Below the pieces are notes generated by a model. That model saw only the letters and a list, made by a program, of their open reading frames with translations. It searched no databases and was not told where the DNA came from. Of a stretch of 64,000 nucleotides of DNA, positions 7,551 to 16,484 are shown piece after piece. A program made the translations under genes and the position numbers. The DNA lies in contig CAZBGI010000010.1 of the NCBI GenBank assembly GCA_964491395.1, positions 1-64,000 of the forward strand, read 5' to 3'. How positions within the stretch are numbered: position 1 is the first letter of the stretch; the number at the start of each line of letters is the position of its first letter. This stretch comes from SKVR01 sp964491395 (lineage in GTDB: Bacteria > Bacteroidota > Bacteroidia > Bacteroidales > UBA7960).

Positions 7551-9635
7551 TTAATTCAGTCCCGGGTAAGCTATTCTTACATGGAAAATATGCATTAGAC
7601 GGTTTTTCAATACCTTTTTGATGGTGCTAATATCCTTGAAGGTAATATTGGCGTTGTCAAATTGTTTTTCCTGCACCTGAGTCTCAATAATGTTTTCCAC
7701 AAGTTGATTGATGTTATCCTCGGTAGGGTTCTTCATGCTTCTTGAAGCGGCTTCCACTGAATCGGCCATCATCAGAACTGCTGTTTCCTTGCTGAAAGGT
7801 TCCGGCCCTTTATAGCGGAATATTTCAGGGTCAATTTCCTTGTCCGGATTTTCGTTCTTCTCCATGATATAAAAATACCGGGTTGTGGTGGTACCATGAT
7901 GTGTTCTTATAAAATCAATAATATATTCGGGCAGATTATGTTTTCTTGCTTTCTCTATTCCTTTAATAACATGGCTGATGATGACTTCAGCACTTTCAGT
8001 AAAAGTGAGTTCATCATGAGGATTGATTTCTGAATTTTGATTCTCAATAAAATACTGCGGCTGTTCCATCTTGCCAATATCGTGATAGAGCGCCCCGGTA
8101 CGTACCAGCAAACTATTACCCCCGATAAGGTTGATGGCTTCTTCTGCGAGGTTGGCTACCTGCAGGGAGTGTTGAAAGGTGCCCGGTGCCTGCATATTCA
8201 ACTCGCGAAGCAACAAAGAATTGGTGTCAGAAAGTTCAAGTAATGAAAAATCGGTAGGCAAACCTGAGGTGCGCTCAAAAATGTATATCAGAGGATAGGC
8301 AAAAAGGGTGAGCAAGGCACTTCCGGCAAAATACACATAATTGATGGGAGCGATGTATGAAAATGTACCGCTTTGAGCCAATGACAAACCAGTGAAAATA
8401 GCAGAATAGGTAAGAAAGATTAAAAATACAGTAAAAAACAACTGAGATCTTCTTCTGAGACTTGCCATGCTTAATATGGCAATAATCCCTGCAATGAACT
8501 GAAGGAAAACGAATTCAAAACTTTTGGGAACCAGAAATCCAATTAAAATGATGCTGATAATATGCACATAAAGTGCAAGACGGTTGTCGAAGAAACTCCT
8601 GATGATAATAGGTACAATGCAAACGGGAACCAGGTAAAGTAGATTGATATCATATTTTACAACCTGACTGGTAAGGAAAATCATCAGGTAAATAATAAGG
8701 AGAATAACAATCAGTTTTCTGGAATCATAAAATGCTTCACGCCTGAATACTCTCAGAAATAAGCTCAGCACTATAATGGAAATAGATACGAGCAAAAACT
8801 GACCGATAAAAACAATATAATTGGCAGCCGAACTTCCCAATTGACGACTGTATTCAGCTCTGTAGGATTCAAGAATCCGGTATTTTTCATCTGTAATGAT
8901 TTCTCCTTTGGAAACAATTTTTTCTCCTTGTTGCACCATACCACGGGAGGGGGATATTCGCTCCAGGGCTGCGCTTAATGCCCTTGCGTTAGCTTCTTCA
9001 TCAAGAAAAACAGAATGCGAAACAGAGTTCTCCAACACATTGCGCAAGAGGTTTCTGTTAGCCGAACTTAAGTCAGACGATGATAGCTGGTGGGAAATGT
9101 ATTGAAATGCTTCCTGGATGGTAAAAAAATCACCTATCTGCCGGCTTCTGGCCACTGCACCGTCCAGCAAAAGAATTTCCTCGTCTTTGGAAGCTTCTGT
9201 TAGCTCTCCTTCCAGGAATATTATACCACGATTGTAGATGGAGTCGAAAATGTTGATAAGCATTTTTTTGCTCCTCTCTTTTTGCCTGTCGTTTGCGTTA
9301 GCATCAGGGTAATTTTCATTCCAGGCAACCTCAAACCGGTTGATAAGGGTTTGAAACTGACTTTCATAAATGCCGGGATCTTCTTTAAAAAAGGGAGTAA
9401 GCTCCTCAATCACTTCCTCACGCTCTGCTTCCAGCTCTGCCGGACTTTTTAGAATGGCAAAATTAAAGGGGGCAATCAAATCCTCATACAACCACGGACG
9501 CGCCTGTGAAAACTCCCAATAAAATCCGGTCTGGCGCGGGAAAAGTAATAATATCAGGAAAACACTGATTGCAAACAAAGAAAAGCGTACGATGTTTGAA
9601 AAGTTTTCCTGAAACCATGCGATAATTTTACTCAT
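7551..9635 (-). CDS. 7TM-HD family phosphohydrolase (PgpH-like, putative c-di-AMP phosphodiesterase)
   Basis: A 694-residue membrane protein. One N-terminal helix (about 15-35) leads into an extracytoplasmic domain to about residue 270, then about seven helices (about 275-460), then a cytoplasmic HD domain. GTFQHSLQVANLAEEA and the metal-binding YHDIGK (His-Asp 518-519) are intact, as is the later TRYFY/HHGTT region. This is the layout of PgpH, which cleaves the second messenger cyclic di-AMP, so a signalling role is likely but substrate specificity is inferred. Transcribed alone. An element like TATATTCG sits just upstream of the start on the minus strand as a possible promoter. Confidence 0.85.
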   Translation of the reverse strand: MSKIIAWFQENFSNIVRFSLFAISVFLILLLFPRQTGFYWEFSQARPWLYEDLIAPFNFAILKSPAELEAEREEVIEELTPFFKEDPGIYESQFQTLINRFEVAWNENYPDANANDRQKERSKKMLINIFDSIYNRGIIFLEGELTEASKDEEILLLDGAVARSRQIGDFFTIQEAFQYISHQLSSSDLSSANRNLLRNVLENSVSHSVFLDEEANARALSAALERISPSRGMVQQGEKIVSKGEIITDEKYRILESYRAEYSRQLGSSAANYIVFIGQFLLVSISIIVLSLFLRVFRREAFYDSRKLIVILLIIYLMIFLTSQVVKYDINLLYLVPVCIVPIIIRSFFDNRLALYVHIISIILIGFLVPKSFEFVFLQFIAGIIAILSMASLRRRSQLFFTVFLIFLTYSAIFTGLSLAQSGTFSYIAPINYVYFAGSALLTLFAYPLIYIFERTSGLPTDFSLLELSDTNSLLLRELNMQAPGTFQHSLQVANLAEEAINLIGGNSLLVRTGALYHDIGKMEQPQYFIENQNSEINPHDELTFTESAEVIISHVIKGIEKARKHNLPEYIIDFIRTHHGTTTTRYFYIMEKNENPDKEIDPEIFRYKGPEPFSKETAVLMMADSVEAASRSMKNPTEDNINQLVENIIETQVQEKQFDNANITFKDISTIKKVLKNRLMHIFHVRIAYPGLN

Positions 9636-9796
9636 GTTTGCTTATTTGTTTGTTGCGAATATAACACCAATTATTGGGTTTTTCCGATGCAGACTGCGTA
9701 AAATTTATAATTGTATTACCGCATTGCTTTCGGAATTTGAAAAACCACTCTAACCTATTTATTTTTTTTGACTATATTTACCCCAAAAAACAGCTT

Positions 9797-10573
9797 ATGG
9801 ATCATGGTATTTGTTTACTAAGTGTTGTACCCATGCGTGCAACACCTGACGATAAAAGTGAAATGGTTTCTCAGTTGTTGTTTGGTGACTGGGTGCATAT
9901 ACTTGAAAAGCGTGATAAATGGTATTTTGTTCAAAATCATACTGATAGTTACCAGGGCTGGGTTTCTGCCGGACAAATTAAACTGCAGGATGCGACCGTC
10001 TTTCATGAGATACAAAATCAATCTCATTGGGTAAGTCGCGATTTGGTGCAAATTCTGGAAAACAAGACCCAAAAAACCAGCTTTCTTGTCTCTGCAGGCA
10101 GTAGTTTTTATCATTGTCAGGACCAGGTTTTTAACCTTTGTGGCGATACCTGGCAATATCACGGAGAAATGGTAAATGCCGATGAATTGAACACGTTAGA
10201 AATTCTCAATTATGCCATGTTATTTCTGCATACGCCATACTTATGGGGAGGTCGTTCAGCCCTGGGGATAGATTGTTCGGGTTTTACCCAGCTTGTTTAT
10301 AAAATGGCAGGCAGGCATTTGCATCGCGATGCATCACAGCAGGCCAAACAAGGAGAAATGATCAACCTTGTTCACGAGGCCTTACCGGGAGATTTACTGT
10401 TTTTTGACAACGAAGAAGGTGATATCATCCATGTAGGAATTTTATTAGATGACCAGCATATTATTCATGCCCATCAACATGTCAGGATTGATAAAATAGA
10501 TCATCAGGGGATTTTTAATGTGGATACCCGAAAATATACGCATCAGCTTCGCTTGATAAAGAGGTATTCCTGA
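9797..10573 (+). CDS. NlpC/P60 family peptidoglycan hydrolase with SH3-like domain
   Basis: A 258-residue cysteine peptidase. I place the start at 9797, because the 41 residues readable upstream in frame look unrelated to the family and cover the promoter-like AT-rich stretch. Residues about 1-65 form a bacterial SH3-like segment; the NlpC/P60 domain follows from about 130, with Cys160 in GIDCSGF as nucleophile, a histidine at about 212 (IIHVGILL) and a third histidine in the HAHQH stretch. The family cuts gamma-D-glutamyl to diamino-acid bonds in peptidoglycan peptides, and this form resembles dipeptidyl-peptidase VI. No signal peptide is visible, which fits cytoplasmic recycling of wall peptides (inference). 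Confidence 0.82.
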   Translation: MDHGICLLSVVPMRATPDDKSEMVSQLLFGDWVHILEKRDKWYFVQNHTDSYQGWVSAGQIKLQDATVFHEIQNQSHWVSRDLVQILENKTQKTSFLVSAGSSFYHCQDQVFNLCGDTWQYHGEMVNADELNTLEILNYAMLFLHTPYLWGGRSALGIDCSGFTQLVYKMAGRHLHRDASQQAKQGEMINLVHEALPGDLLFFDNEEGDIIHVGILLDDQHIIHAHQHVRIDKIDHQGIFNVDTRKYTHQLRLIKRYS

Positions 10574-10620
10574 ATAAGTTTATTTTTCTGACCTTTAAGC
10601 GCAATATTAGTTTAATAGTT

Positions 10621-10652
10621 TATGGTGCAACGATAATTTTTTGTACCTTTGC
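10621..10652 (+). promoter_or_regulatory. Bacteroidota-type promoter of thrS
   Basis: TACCTTTG (10644-10651) fits the -7 element TAnnTTTG. The four bases 19 nt upstream, TATG (10621-10624), match the -33 TTTG with one difference. It sits 25 bp ahead of the thrS start codon. Confidence 0.6.
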
Positions 10653-10676
10653 ACCCTTGAATTCTAAAGAGAAACG

Positions 10677-12614
10677 ATGATAAAAATAACTTTGCCCGAT
10701 AATTCTGAAAGAGAATACCCTCAAGGTGTAACAGGCCTCGAAATAGCCAAAAGTATTAGCGAAGGACTTGCCCGCAACGTGCTTTCAGTTACTGTTAATG
10801 GTGAAACCCTTGATTTGAACCGCCCCATCAATGAGGATGCAAAAATAAAACTCAACACCTGGGATGATAAAGAGGGCAAAGCTACTATGTGGCATTCATC
10901 AGCACACCTGATGGCTGAAGCCATTGAAACCTTGTATCCCGGAACAAAATTCGGCATTGGTCCGGATGTGGAAAACGGGTTTTACTATGATATCGATCTT
11001 GGAGAAAAAACTATTTCCAGCAATGATTTTGAGAAAATAGAGAAAAAAATGCTGGAACTGGCCAGGCAAAAGCAAACATTCAAACGAAAAGAAATTCCTA
11101 AAGCAGAAGCGCTGGAATATTATTCAAAAAAAGGAGACGAATACAAGGTAGACCTTTTGGAAGATCTGGAAGATGGCACCATCAGCCTTTATGAGTCAGG
11201 AAATTTTACCGACTTATGCCGTGGGCCCCATCTTATGGATACCAGCCCTATAAAAGCCGTAAAATTACTCAGTATTGCCGGAGCTTACTGGAGAGGCGAC
11301 GAAAGCCGCAAACAACTTACAAGGGTATATGGGATTACTTTTCCCAAGCAAAAGCAGCTTACTGAATATCTTGAAATGCTCGAAGAAGCCAAAAAGCGCG
11401 ACCATCGTAAGATTGGCCGTGAGATGGAACTTTTTGCATTTTCTTCCAGTGTAGGACAAGGCCTACCGCTTTGGCTTCCCAAGGGAGCTCAATTGCGTGA
11501 AAACCTGGAAAAATTCCTGAAAAATGTTCAGCGCAAAGCAGGATATCTTCCGGTTATTACACCTCATATCGGCAACAAAAACCTTTACATAACCAGCGGG
11601 CATTATGAAAAATACGGAAAGGATTCTTTTCAGCCTATTCATACTCCCGCCGAAGGAGAAGAGTTTTTGCTGAAACCCATGAACTGTCCTCACCATTGCG
11701 AAATATACAAAACCAGGCAATACTCCTACAAAGAACTGCCCGTGCGAATGGCAGAATTTGGTACAGTGTATCGCTATGAACAAAGCGGCGAACTCCACGG
11801 TTTGACCCGGGTAAGAGGTTTTACCCAGGACGATGCCCATATCTTTTGCAGACCTGATCAAGTGAAAGAGGAGTTTCTTAAAGTGATGGATATCATCCTT
11901 TATATTTTTAAAGCTCTTGAATTTAAAGATTATCACGTGCAGATTTCCTTGCGTGATCCCGAAAATATGGAGAAGTATATCGGAACAGAAGAGAACTGGG
12001 AAAAAGCCGAAAAAGCCATCATTGAGGCGGTTGAAGAAAAGGGAATCAAAGCCGAGGTTGAAACCGGCGAAGCTGCATTTTACGGCCCCAAACTTGACTT
12101 TATGGTAAAAGATGCTTTAGGACGTAAATGGCAGCTGGGAACCATTCAGGTTGATTACAACCTGCCCGACAGATTTGAACTGGAATATACCGGCAGTGAT
12201 AATCAGAAGCACCGTCCTGTAATGATTCACAGAGCTCCTTTTGGTTCTATGGAACGATTTGTAGCCGTTTTGATTGAACATTGTGCCGGTAATTTCCCTT
12301 TATGGCTCACTCCCGAACAGGCTATAGTATTGCCTATCAGTGAGAAATATGAGGAATATGCAAAAAAAGTTTTAAATTTGCTGAATAATTCAGAAATTCG
12401 CACCCTCATTGATGAACGCAGCGAAAAAACCGGTAAGAAGATCAGGGATGCTGAAACACGCAAGATACCCTTTATGGTCATTGTTGGTGAGAAAGAAGAA
12501 AAAGAAGGTACGATCTCTGTTAGAAAACATGGAGAAGGAGATTTGGGAACTTTTACCCCAGATGAATTTGTCCGGCTGGTAGAGGAAGAGATAAGTAAAC
12601 TGACAGCGTTTTAA
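10677..12614 (+). CDS. thrS: Threonine--tRNA ligase
   Basis: A 645-residue class II aminoacyl-tRNA synthetase that charges tRNA-Thr. A TGS domain (1 to about 62) is followed by the second editing domain (WHSSAHLMAEAIE, and later YESGNFTDLCRGPHL), the catalytic core with the zinc-binding cysteine in LKPMNCPHHC, motif 2 around RMAEFGTVYRYEQSGELHGLTRVRGF (shown in part), motif 3 IHRAPFGSMERF, and the anticodon-binding domain from about 540. Full length. It heads thrS-infC-rpmI-rplT, a classic arrangement; the infC start lies 52 bp after the thrS stop. Confidence 0.97.
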   Translation: MIKITLPDNSEREYPQGVTGLEIAKSISEGLARNVLSVTVNGETLDLNRPINEDAKIKLNTWDDKEGKATMWHSSAHLMAEAIETLYPGTKFGIGPDVENGFYYDIDLGEKTISSNDFEKIEKKMLELARQKQTFKRKEIPKAEALEYYSKKGDEYKVDLLEDLEDGTISLYESGNFTDLCRGPHLMDTSPIKAVKLLSIAGAYWRGDESRKQLTRVYGITFPKQKQLTEYLEMLEEAKKRDHRKIGREMELFAFSSSVGQGLPLWLPKGAQLRENLEKFLKNVQRKAGYLPVITPHIGNKNLYITSGHYEKYGKDSFQPIHTPAEGEEFLLKPMNCPHHCEIYKTRQYSYKELPVRMAEFGTVYRYEQSGELHGLTRVRGFTQDDAHIFCRPDQVKEEFLKVMDIILYIFKALEFKDYHVQISLRDPENMEKYIGTEENWEKAEKAIIEAVEEKGIKAEVETGEAAFYGPKLDFMVKDALGRKWQLGTIQVDYNLPDRFELEYTGSDNQKHRPVMIHRAPFGSMERFVAVLIEHCAGNFPLWLTPEQAIVLPISEKYEEYAKKVLNLLNNSEIRTLIDERSEKTGKKIRDAETRKIPFMVIVGEKEEKEGTISVRKHGEGDLGTFTPDEFVRLVEEEISKLTAF

Positions 12615-12652
12615 GCTGACTTTATAATTATTATTATATTATTCACAAAATA

Positions 12653-12669
12653 AGGAGGAACGAAGTATA
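12653..12669 (+). promoter_or_regulatory. Shine-Dalgarno and AUA start of infC
   Basis: AGGAGG at 12653-12658 is followed, after eight bases, by ATA at 12667-12669. Strong Shine-Dalgarno sequences are uncommon in this window, so its presence here helps fix the start and suggests it makes up for the poor start codon. Confidence 0.7.
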
Positions 12670-13224
12670 GCAACACCTTTTAGACCAAGACCCAGAAGAG
12701 GTTTTGTAAAACCGGAAGACCCACATAACATTAACGAGAAGATTAAAGCCCCGGTTGTGAGGGTAGTAGGGGAAGATATGGAACCCAGCATAATGCAAAC
12801 CAAGGAGGCAATTGTGTTGGCCGAAGAGAAAGGACTTGATCTTGTTGAGATAGCTCCTACGGCCAACCCCCCTGTTTGTAAAATCCTTGACTACAAAAAG
12901 TTTCTTTACGAACAAAAAAAGAAACAAAAAGAAGTGAAGGCCAATGCTGCCAAAATTGTGGTGAAAGAGATCCGGCTGGGTCCCAATACAGATGATCATG
13001 ACTTTAACTTCAAGCTAAAACATGCTCAGAAGTTTCTTGAAGAGGGCTCCAAGATCAAAGTATTTGTTTTCTTTAAGGGACGCTCTATCGTTTATAAGGA
13101 AAAAGGTGAGATGGTTTTGCTTAGATTTGCCCAGGAACTGGAAGAAATTGGCAAAGTAGAACAGATGCCTAAGCTCGAAGGTAAAAGGATGATCATGTTT
13201 ATCTCGCCCAAAAAGAAAAAATGA
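12667..13224 (+). CDS. infC: Translation initiation factor IF-3, with AUA start codon
   Basis: IF-3 binds the 30S subunit, keeps it apart from 50S and checks the start codon-initiator tRNA match. Reading in frame upstream from the GTG at 12757 gives 30 further residues with the normal IF-3 N-terminus (ATPFRPRPRRG, then INEKIKAPVVRVVG). The first codon of that run that could initiate is ATA at 12667, placed 8 nt after a perfect AGGAGG (12653-12658); no ATG, GTG or TTG fits. The product is 185 residues, the expected size. Rare start codons let IF-3 limit its own translation, as with AUU in Escherichia coli. Starting at 12757 would delete part of the N-domain. Confidence 0.9.
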   Translation: MATPFRPRPRRGFVKPEDPHNINEKIKAPVVRVVGEDMEPSIMQTKEAIVLAEEKGLDLVEIAPTANPPVCKILDYKKFLYEQKKKQKEVKANAAKIVVKEIRLGPNTDDHDFNFKLKHAQKFLEEGSKIKVFVFFKGRSIVYKEKGEMVLLRFAQELEEIGKVEQMPKLEGKRMIMFISPKKKK

Positions 13225-13269
13225 CAACCTCGTTTATTATCAATTTATTAACCCGTAATTTTTTTTAAA

Positions 13270-13464
13270 ATGCCTAAAATGAAGACCAAATCCGGAGCAA
13301 AAAAGCGCTTTACGCTTACTGCTTCCGGAAAAATTAAGCGCAAGCATGCTTACAAAAGTCACATCCTTACCAAGAAGACCAAAAAAAGGAAAAGAAACCT
13401 TACCAAAACTTCCTTGGTGCATAAATCCGATGAAAACAATGTAAAAGCAATGCTTTGTATTTAA
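13270..13464 (+). CDS. rpmI: 50S ribosomal protein L35
   Basis: A 64-residue, very basic protein starting MPKMKTKSGAKKRF, the standard L35 N-terminus, with the KRKHAYKSH stretch in the middle. It is a structural protein of the large subunit. It lies 45 bp after infC and 98 bp before rplT, in the usual infC-rpmI-rplT order. Confidence 0.97.
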   Translation: MPKMKTKSGAKKRFTLTASGKIKRKHAYKSHILTKKTKKRKRNLTKTSLVHKSDENNVKAMLCI

Positions 13465-13501
13465 TCTAATTAAATTTTTAATTTTATTTGTAGAAACTTT
13501 A

Positions 13502-13543
13502 TTTAGCCTGAAAAGTCTTTTCCATTTGTTGAAAAGCGCTAAA
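13502..13543 (+). promoter_or_regulatory. Candidate structured leader of rplT
   Basis: In the 98-bp rpmI-rplT spacer, TTTAGC (13502-13507) can pair with GCTAAA (13538-13543) and CTTTTC (13517-13522) with GAAAAG (13531-13536), leaving one arm with a bulge. L20 represses its own operon through RNA mimics of its rRNA site in other phyla; whether this hairpin does so is a guess. Confidence 0.3.
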
Positions 13544-13562
13544 TGAAACAAAATTTAAAAAA

Positions 13563-13907
13563 ATGGCAAGATCAGTTAATAACGTCGCTTCAAGACGTAG
13601 AAGAAGAAAGATTCTTAAGCTCACAAGAGGATACTTTGGAGCAAGAAAAAATGTATGGACCGTAGCTAAGAATACCTGGGAAAAAGGTCAAACTTATGCA
13701 TACCGCGACAGACGGACCAAGAAAAGAAATTTCAGGAAACTCTGGATCCTGCGTATCAATGCAGCTGCCAGAACTCATGGCATGAGTTATTCTAAATTTA
13801 TGGGTGAATTAAATAAGCATGAAATCCAGATCAACCGTAAGGTTCTGGCCGATTTGGCCATGAATCATCCGGAGGCCTTCAAAGCCATCGTGGATAAAAT
13901 CAGCTAA
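13563..13907 (+). CDS. rplT: 50S ribosomal protein L20
   Basis: A 114-residue basic protein with the long N-terminal helix typical of L20 (MARSVNNVASRRRRRKI, then LTRGYFGARKNVW) and a globular C-terminal part with LWILRINAAAR. It binds 23S rRNA early in 50S assembly and in some bacteria represses the infC-rpmI-rplT operon. It is the last gene before a clear terminator at 13940. Confidence 0.97.
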   Translation: MARSVNNVASRRRRRKILKLTRGYFGARKNVWTVAKNTWEKGQTYAYRDRRTKKRNFRKLWILRINAAARTHGMSYSKFMGELNKHEIQINRKVLADLAMNHPEAFKAIVDKIS

Positions 13908-13939
13908 TAAATAATAAAACGAGATATTACTGTAGAAAG

Positions 13940-13970
13940 GACTACTCTTAGGGGTAGTCTTTTTTTTTTT
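13940..13970 (+). terminator. Rho-independent terminator after rplT
   Basis: GACTACTC (13940-13947) pairs with GGGTAGTC (13952-13959), one G-U pair, loop of four, followed by 11 T. It ends the thrS-infC-rpmI-rplT operon. Confidence 0.85.
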
Positions 13971-14193
13971 ATCATTGGTGGCAATTAGCCCTGATGGGCA
14001 GACCAGGAAACCACTTTGTCCGGTTTCAGGGGAAATGAAACAACACAGTCCGGATCGCCCCGGCCTTCAGGAATGGCCCAGAATCCGGAAATCAGAAGTA
14101 CTGAAGACAGGTGTATATCAAACAATGCCTGCAGGAGACAACCCTCCGGATGGCCTAAAGGCTCTTTGCGCTGCATTATAGGCTATCAGATAT

Positions 14194-14243
14194 AAAAAAA
14201 GGTTGCATTACAAGACTAATCGTGTGTAATGCAACCTTTTTTT
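14194..14243. terminator. Bidirectional terminator
   Basis: GGTTGCATTAC (14201-14211) pairs perfectly with GTAATGCAACC (14226-14236), flanked by seven A on the left and seven T on the right. It can work in both directions and serves mainly the minus-strand M13 peptidase gene. Confidence 0.85.
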
Positions 14244-14264
14244 GCTGTGACTGGCAATCAATCC

Positions 14265-16310
14265 TTACCAGATTTCTGCCCTTGCAGAAGATTCGATATA
14301 CCGGGAAGTATTATCAGCATCGAGGCCAAAAGCTTCATAAAACTCTTTCATATTGTAAACAATGCCGTTTACTCTTGCTTCTCCGGGCGAATGAGGTCCT
14401 TCGCTGAGCTGTTGCATAAGCCGTTGGTTACGCATGTGATTTCTCCAGATTTGGCCATAAGCAATAAAAAAGCGTTGGTTGGGAGTAAATCCCTCAATTT
14501 CACCTGGAGAGCCATCTTTGTTAAGTTTGTTTTGTAAAGCCTGATAGGCAATGGTAAGACCTCCCAGGTCAGCGATGTTTTCTCCCAGGCTTAACTTTCC
14601 ATTTATGGTTAGCGTGTCCAGCATCACATAATTGTTATACTGATCCACCAACGTTTTGGTTTTTTCCTCAAACTTGCGACTGTCCTCTTCTGTCCACCAT
14701 TCTTTCAGGTTACCATCGAGGGCATATCTGCGCCCCTGGTCGTCAAAACCATGGGTCATTTCATGGCCAATAACCATACCTATCGCTCCGAAATTAACCG
14801 CATCATCTCCATGGGGAAAAAAGAACGGGGGTTGCAATATAGCAGCAGGGAAAACAATTTCATTCATGGTGGGGCTGTAGTATGCATTTACTGTTTGTGG
14901 GTTCATGAACCATTTGTCGCGGTCTACAGGTTGTCCTATTTCGGCAAGATTCAAAGCCCTGTTGAATTCACGTGCGGCAATTACGTTCAGGATATGGGGT
15001 TGTTCTTTGATCTCCAGGTTGCTGTAATCAATCCATTTATCAGGATAACCAATTTTTACATTCATGGCTTGCAGCTTGGCAAATGCATTTTCCTTGGTGT
15101 CCGGACTCATCCAGTCAAGTTGTTCGATACGTTGGTAGAAGGCTTCTCTGAGGTATTCTACCAGTTCTTTCATGCGATTTTTTGACTCGGGGGGGAAATG
15201 CAGGGCTACATATTCCTGACCAACAGCATCGCCCAAAGCACCGTTGAGTGATGAAAGAGCAATTTTCCATCTCTCACGTTGCTGCTCGCTTCCGGTCATT
15301 ACCCGGGAATAAAAATCAAAGTGGGCCTGTTCAAAGTCCCGCCCTATATAAGGTGCAGCACCCCGGAGCACGTTCCATTCCAGGTAGGTCTTCCATTGAT
15401 CCAAGGAGTGGGTGGCCAGCAATTCATCAAAACGTTGAAAAAATTCCGGTTGACCGTTATTGAGCTCCTGGATGTCTATTTCCAATGAACCAAGATAGGC
15501 AGGCCAGTCAAAGGCTGGCATGGAATCATCAATTTCCTGCAATGTTTGCTTGTTATAGGTAGCATAAGGGTCTCTTCTTTGCAGGCGTGTCATGGAAGCA
15601 TCAGCAAGCTGTGTTTCAATTTCCATGATTTCTTCCCGGGCGGTTGCGGCTTCTTCGGGGCTTTTACCACTCAGCGTAAAAATTTTATCAATCAATATTT
15701 CGTAATTCTCTCTGATTTCTTTGCTGCGTGCATCATCTTTAAGGTAGTAGTCACGATCTGACATGCCCAGTCCACTTTGGTAGATGTTGACAATGACCTC
15801 TTCGGTGTTTTTTCTGTCTTGTCTGGCTCTCAGGCCGAAAACCGGAGAGAAACCCTTCAGGTGCATAGAGGCAATTATCCGGGGCAGTTCTTTTTTGTCA
15901 TTGAGGTTATCAATATTCTCCAGTAAAAAACCAAGGGGTTCAATGCCCGCTTCGGCTTGTTTTACCGTATCCATGGCGCTATTGTAAAAGTCTCTTATTT
16001 TTTGCCTGTTGGAGCCCTGCGCCGCATTATTGTCTTCCTGGATTGTCTGGAGCAAATTGTAAAGTTTTTCTTCATTTTGCTCAGCAAGCTGTTCAAAGGA
16101 ACCATACCTGCTGTATTCTTCAGGTATGGGGTATTTTTCCAGCCAACCGGCATTTACAAAACGGTAAAAGTCATCCCCGGCAGAAATGTCAGAGCTCATG
16201 TGAGAAATGTCTATGGGTGGCTCTGGTTTGGGTTGCTGCGTACAGGCAATGGCAATGAACAAGAATGATAGTAATAGTAATGTTGTTAGGGGTGCTTGTG
16301 TTTTTTTCAT
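14265..16310 (-). CDS. M13 family zinc metallopeptidase, lipoprotein
   Basis: A 681-residue neprilysin/PepO-type peptidase. The N-terminus is a lipoprotein signal with the lipobox cysteine at about residue 23 (FIAIACTQQ), so the enzyme is anchored to a membrane outside the cytoplasm. The M13 N-terminal domain runs from about 45. Zinc ligands are in HEMTH (516-520) and ENIAD (577-581), the two signatures of the family. The usual C-terminal CRVW ending is replaced by ARAEIW. M13 enzymes cut short peptides. Transcribed alone, and ends at the terminator at 14194. Confidence 0.92.
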   Translation of the reverse strand: MKKTQAPLTTLLLLSFLFIAIACTQQPKPEPPIDISHMSSDISAGDDFYRFVNAGWLEKYPIPEEYSRYGSFEQLAEQNEEKLYNLLQTIQEDNNAAQGSNRQKIRDFYNSAMDTVKQAEAGIEPLGFLLENIDNLNDKKELPRIIASMHLKGFSPVFGLRARQDRKNTEEVIVNIYQSGLGMSDRDYYLKDDARSKEIRENYEILIDKIFTLSGKSPEEAATAREEIMEIETQLADASMTRLQRRDPYATYNKQTLQEIDDSMPAFDWPAYLGSLEIDIQELNNGQPEFFQRFDELLATHSLDQWKTYLEWNVLRGAAPYIGRDFEQAHFDFYSRVMTGSEQQRERWKIALSSLNGALGDAVGQEYVALHFPPESKNRMKELVEYLREAFYQRIEQLDWMSPDTKENAFAKLQAMNVKIGYPDKWIDYSNLEIKEQPHILNVIAAREFNRALNLAEIGQPVDRDKWFMNPQTVNAYYSPTMNEIVFPAAILQPPFFFPHGDDAVNFGAIGMVIGHEMTHGFDDQGRRYALDGNLKEWWTEEDSRKFEEKTKTLVDQYNNYVMLDTLTINGKLSLGENIADLGGLTIAYQALQNKLNKDGSPGEIEGFTPNQRFFIAYGQIWRNHMRNQRLMQQLSEGPHSPGEARVNGIVYNMKEFYEAFGLDADNTSRYIESSARAEIW

Positions 16311-16484
16311 GTACGTATTTTTGAATAAATGACACTTAAAAACCGATTTTAGGCCTTCCTATCAGATAAGGTTTTGCATCGGTAATGTTACTTTTTTTTT
16401 GACGCGTTGAAAATACGACAATTCAACCGTTGAAAAAGCAGGAGGAAGGTGATTTAACAAAAATTGACGTACGGTTCCCGGACT

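Noticed and set aside
9674..9796. Upstream extension of the NlpC/P60 gene
   Set aside because: The extra 41 residues are unlike the family and overlap AT-rich promoter-like sequence; ATG 9797 gives a normal N-terminus.
11463..11936. 157-residue minus-strand ORF
   Set aside because: Antisense to the thrS catalytic core.
12757..13224. infC starting at GTG 12757
   Set aside because: The 30 residues upstream in frame are the conserved IF-3 N-terminus and are preceded by a strong Shine-Dalgarno at 12653.
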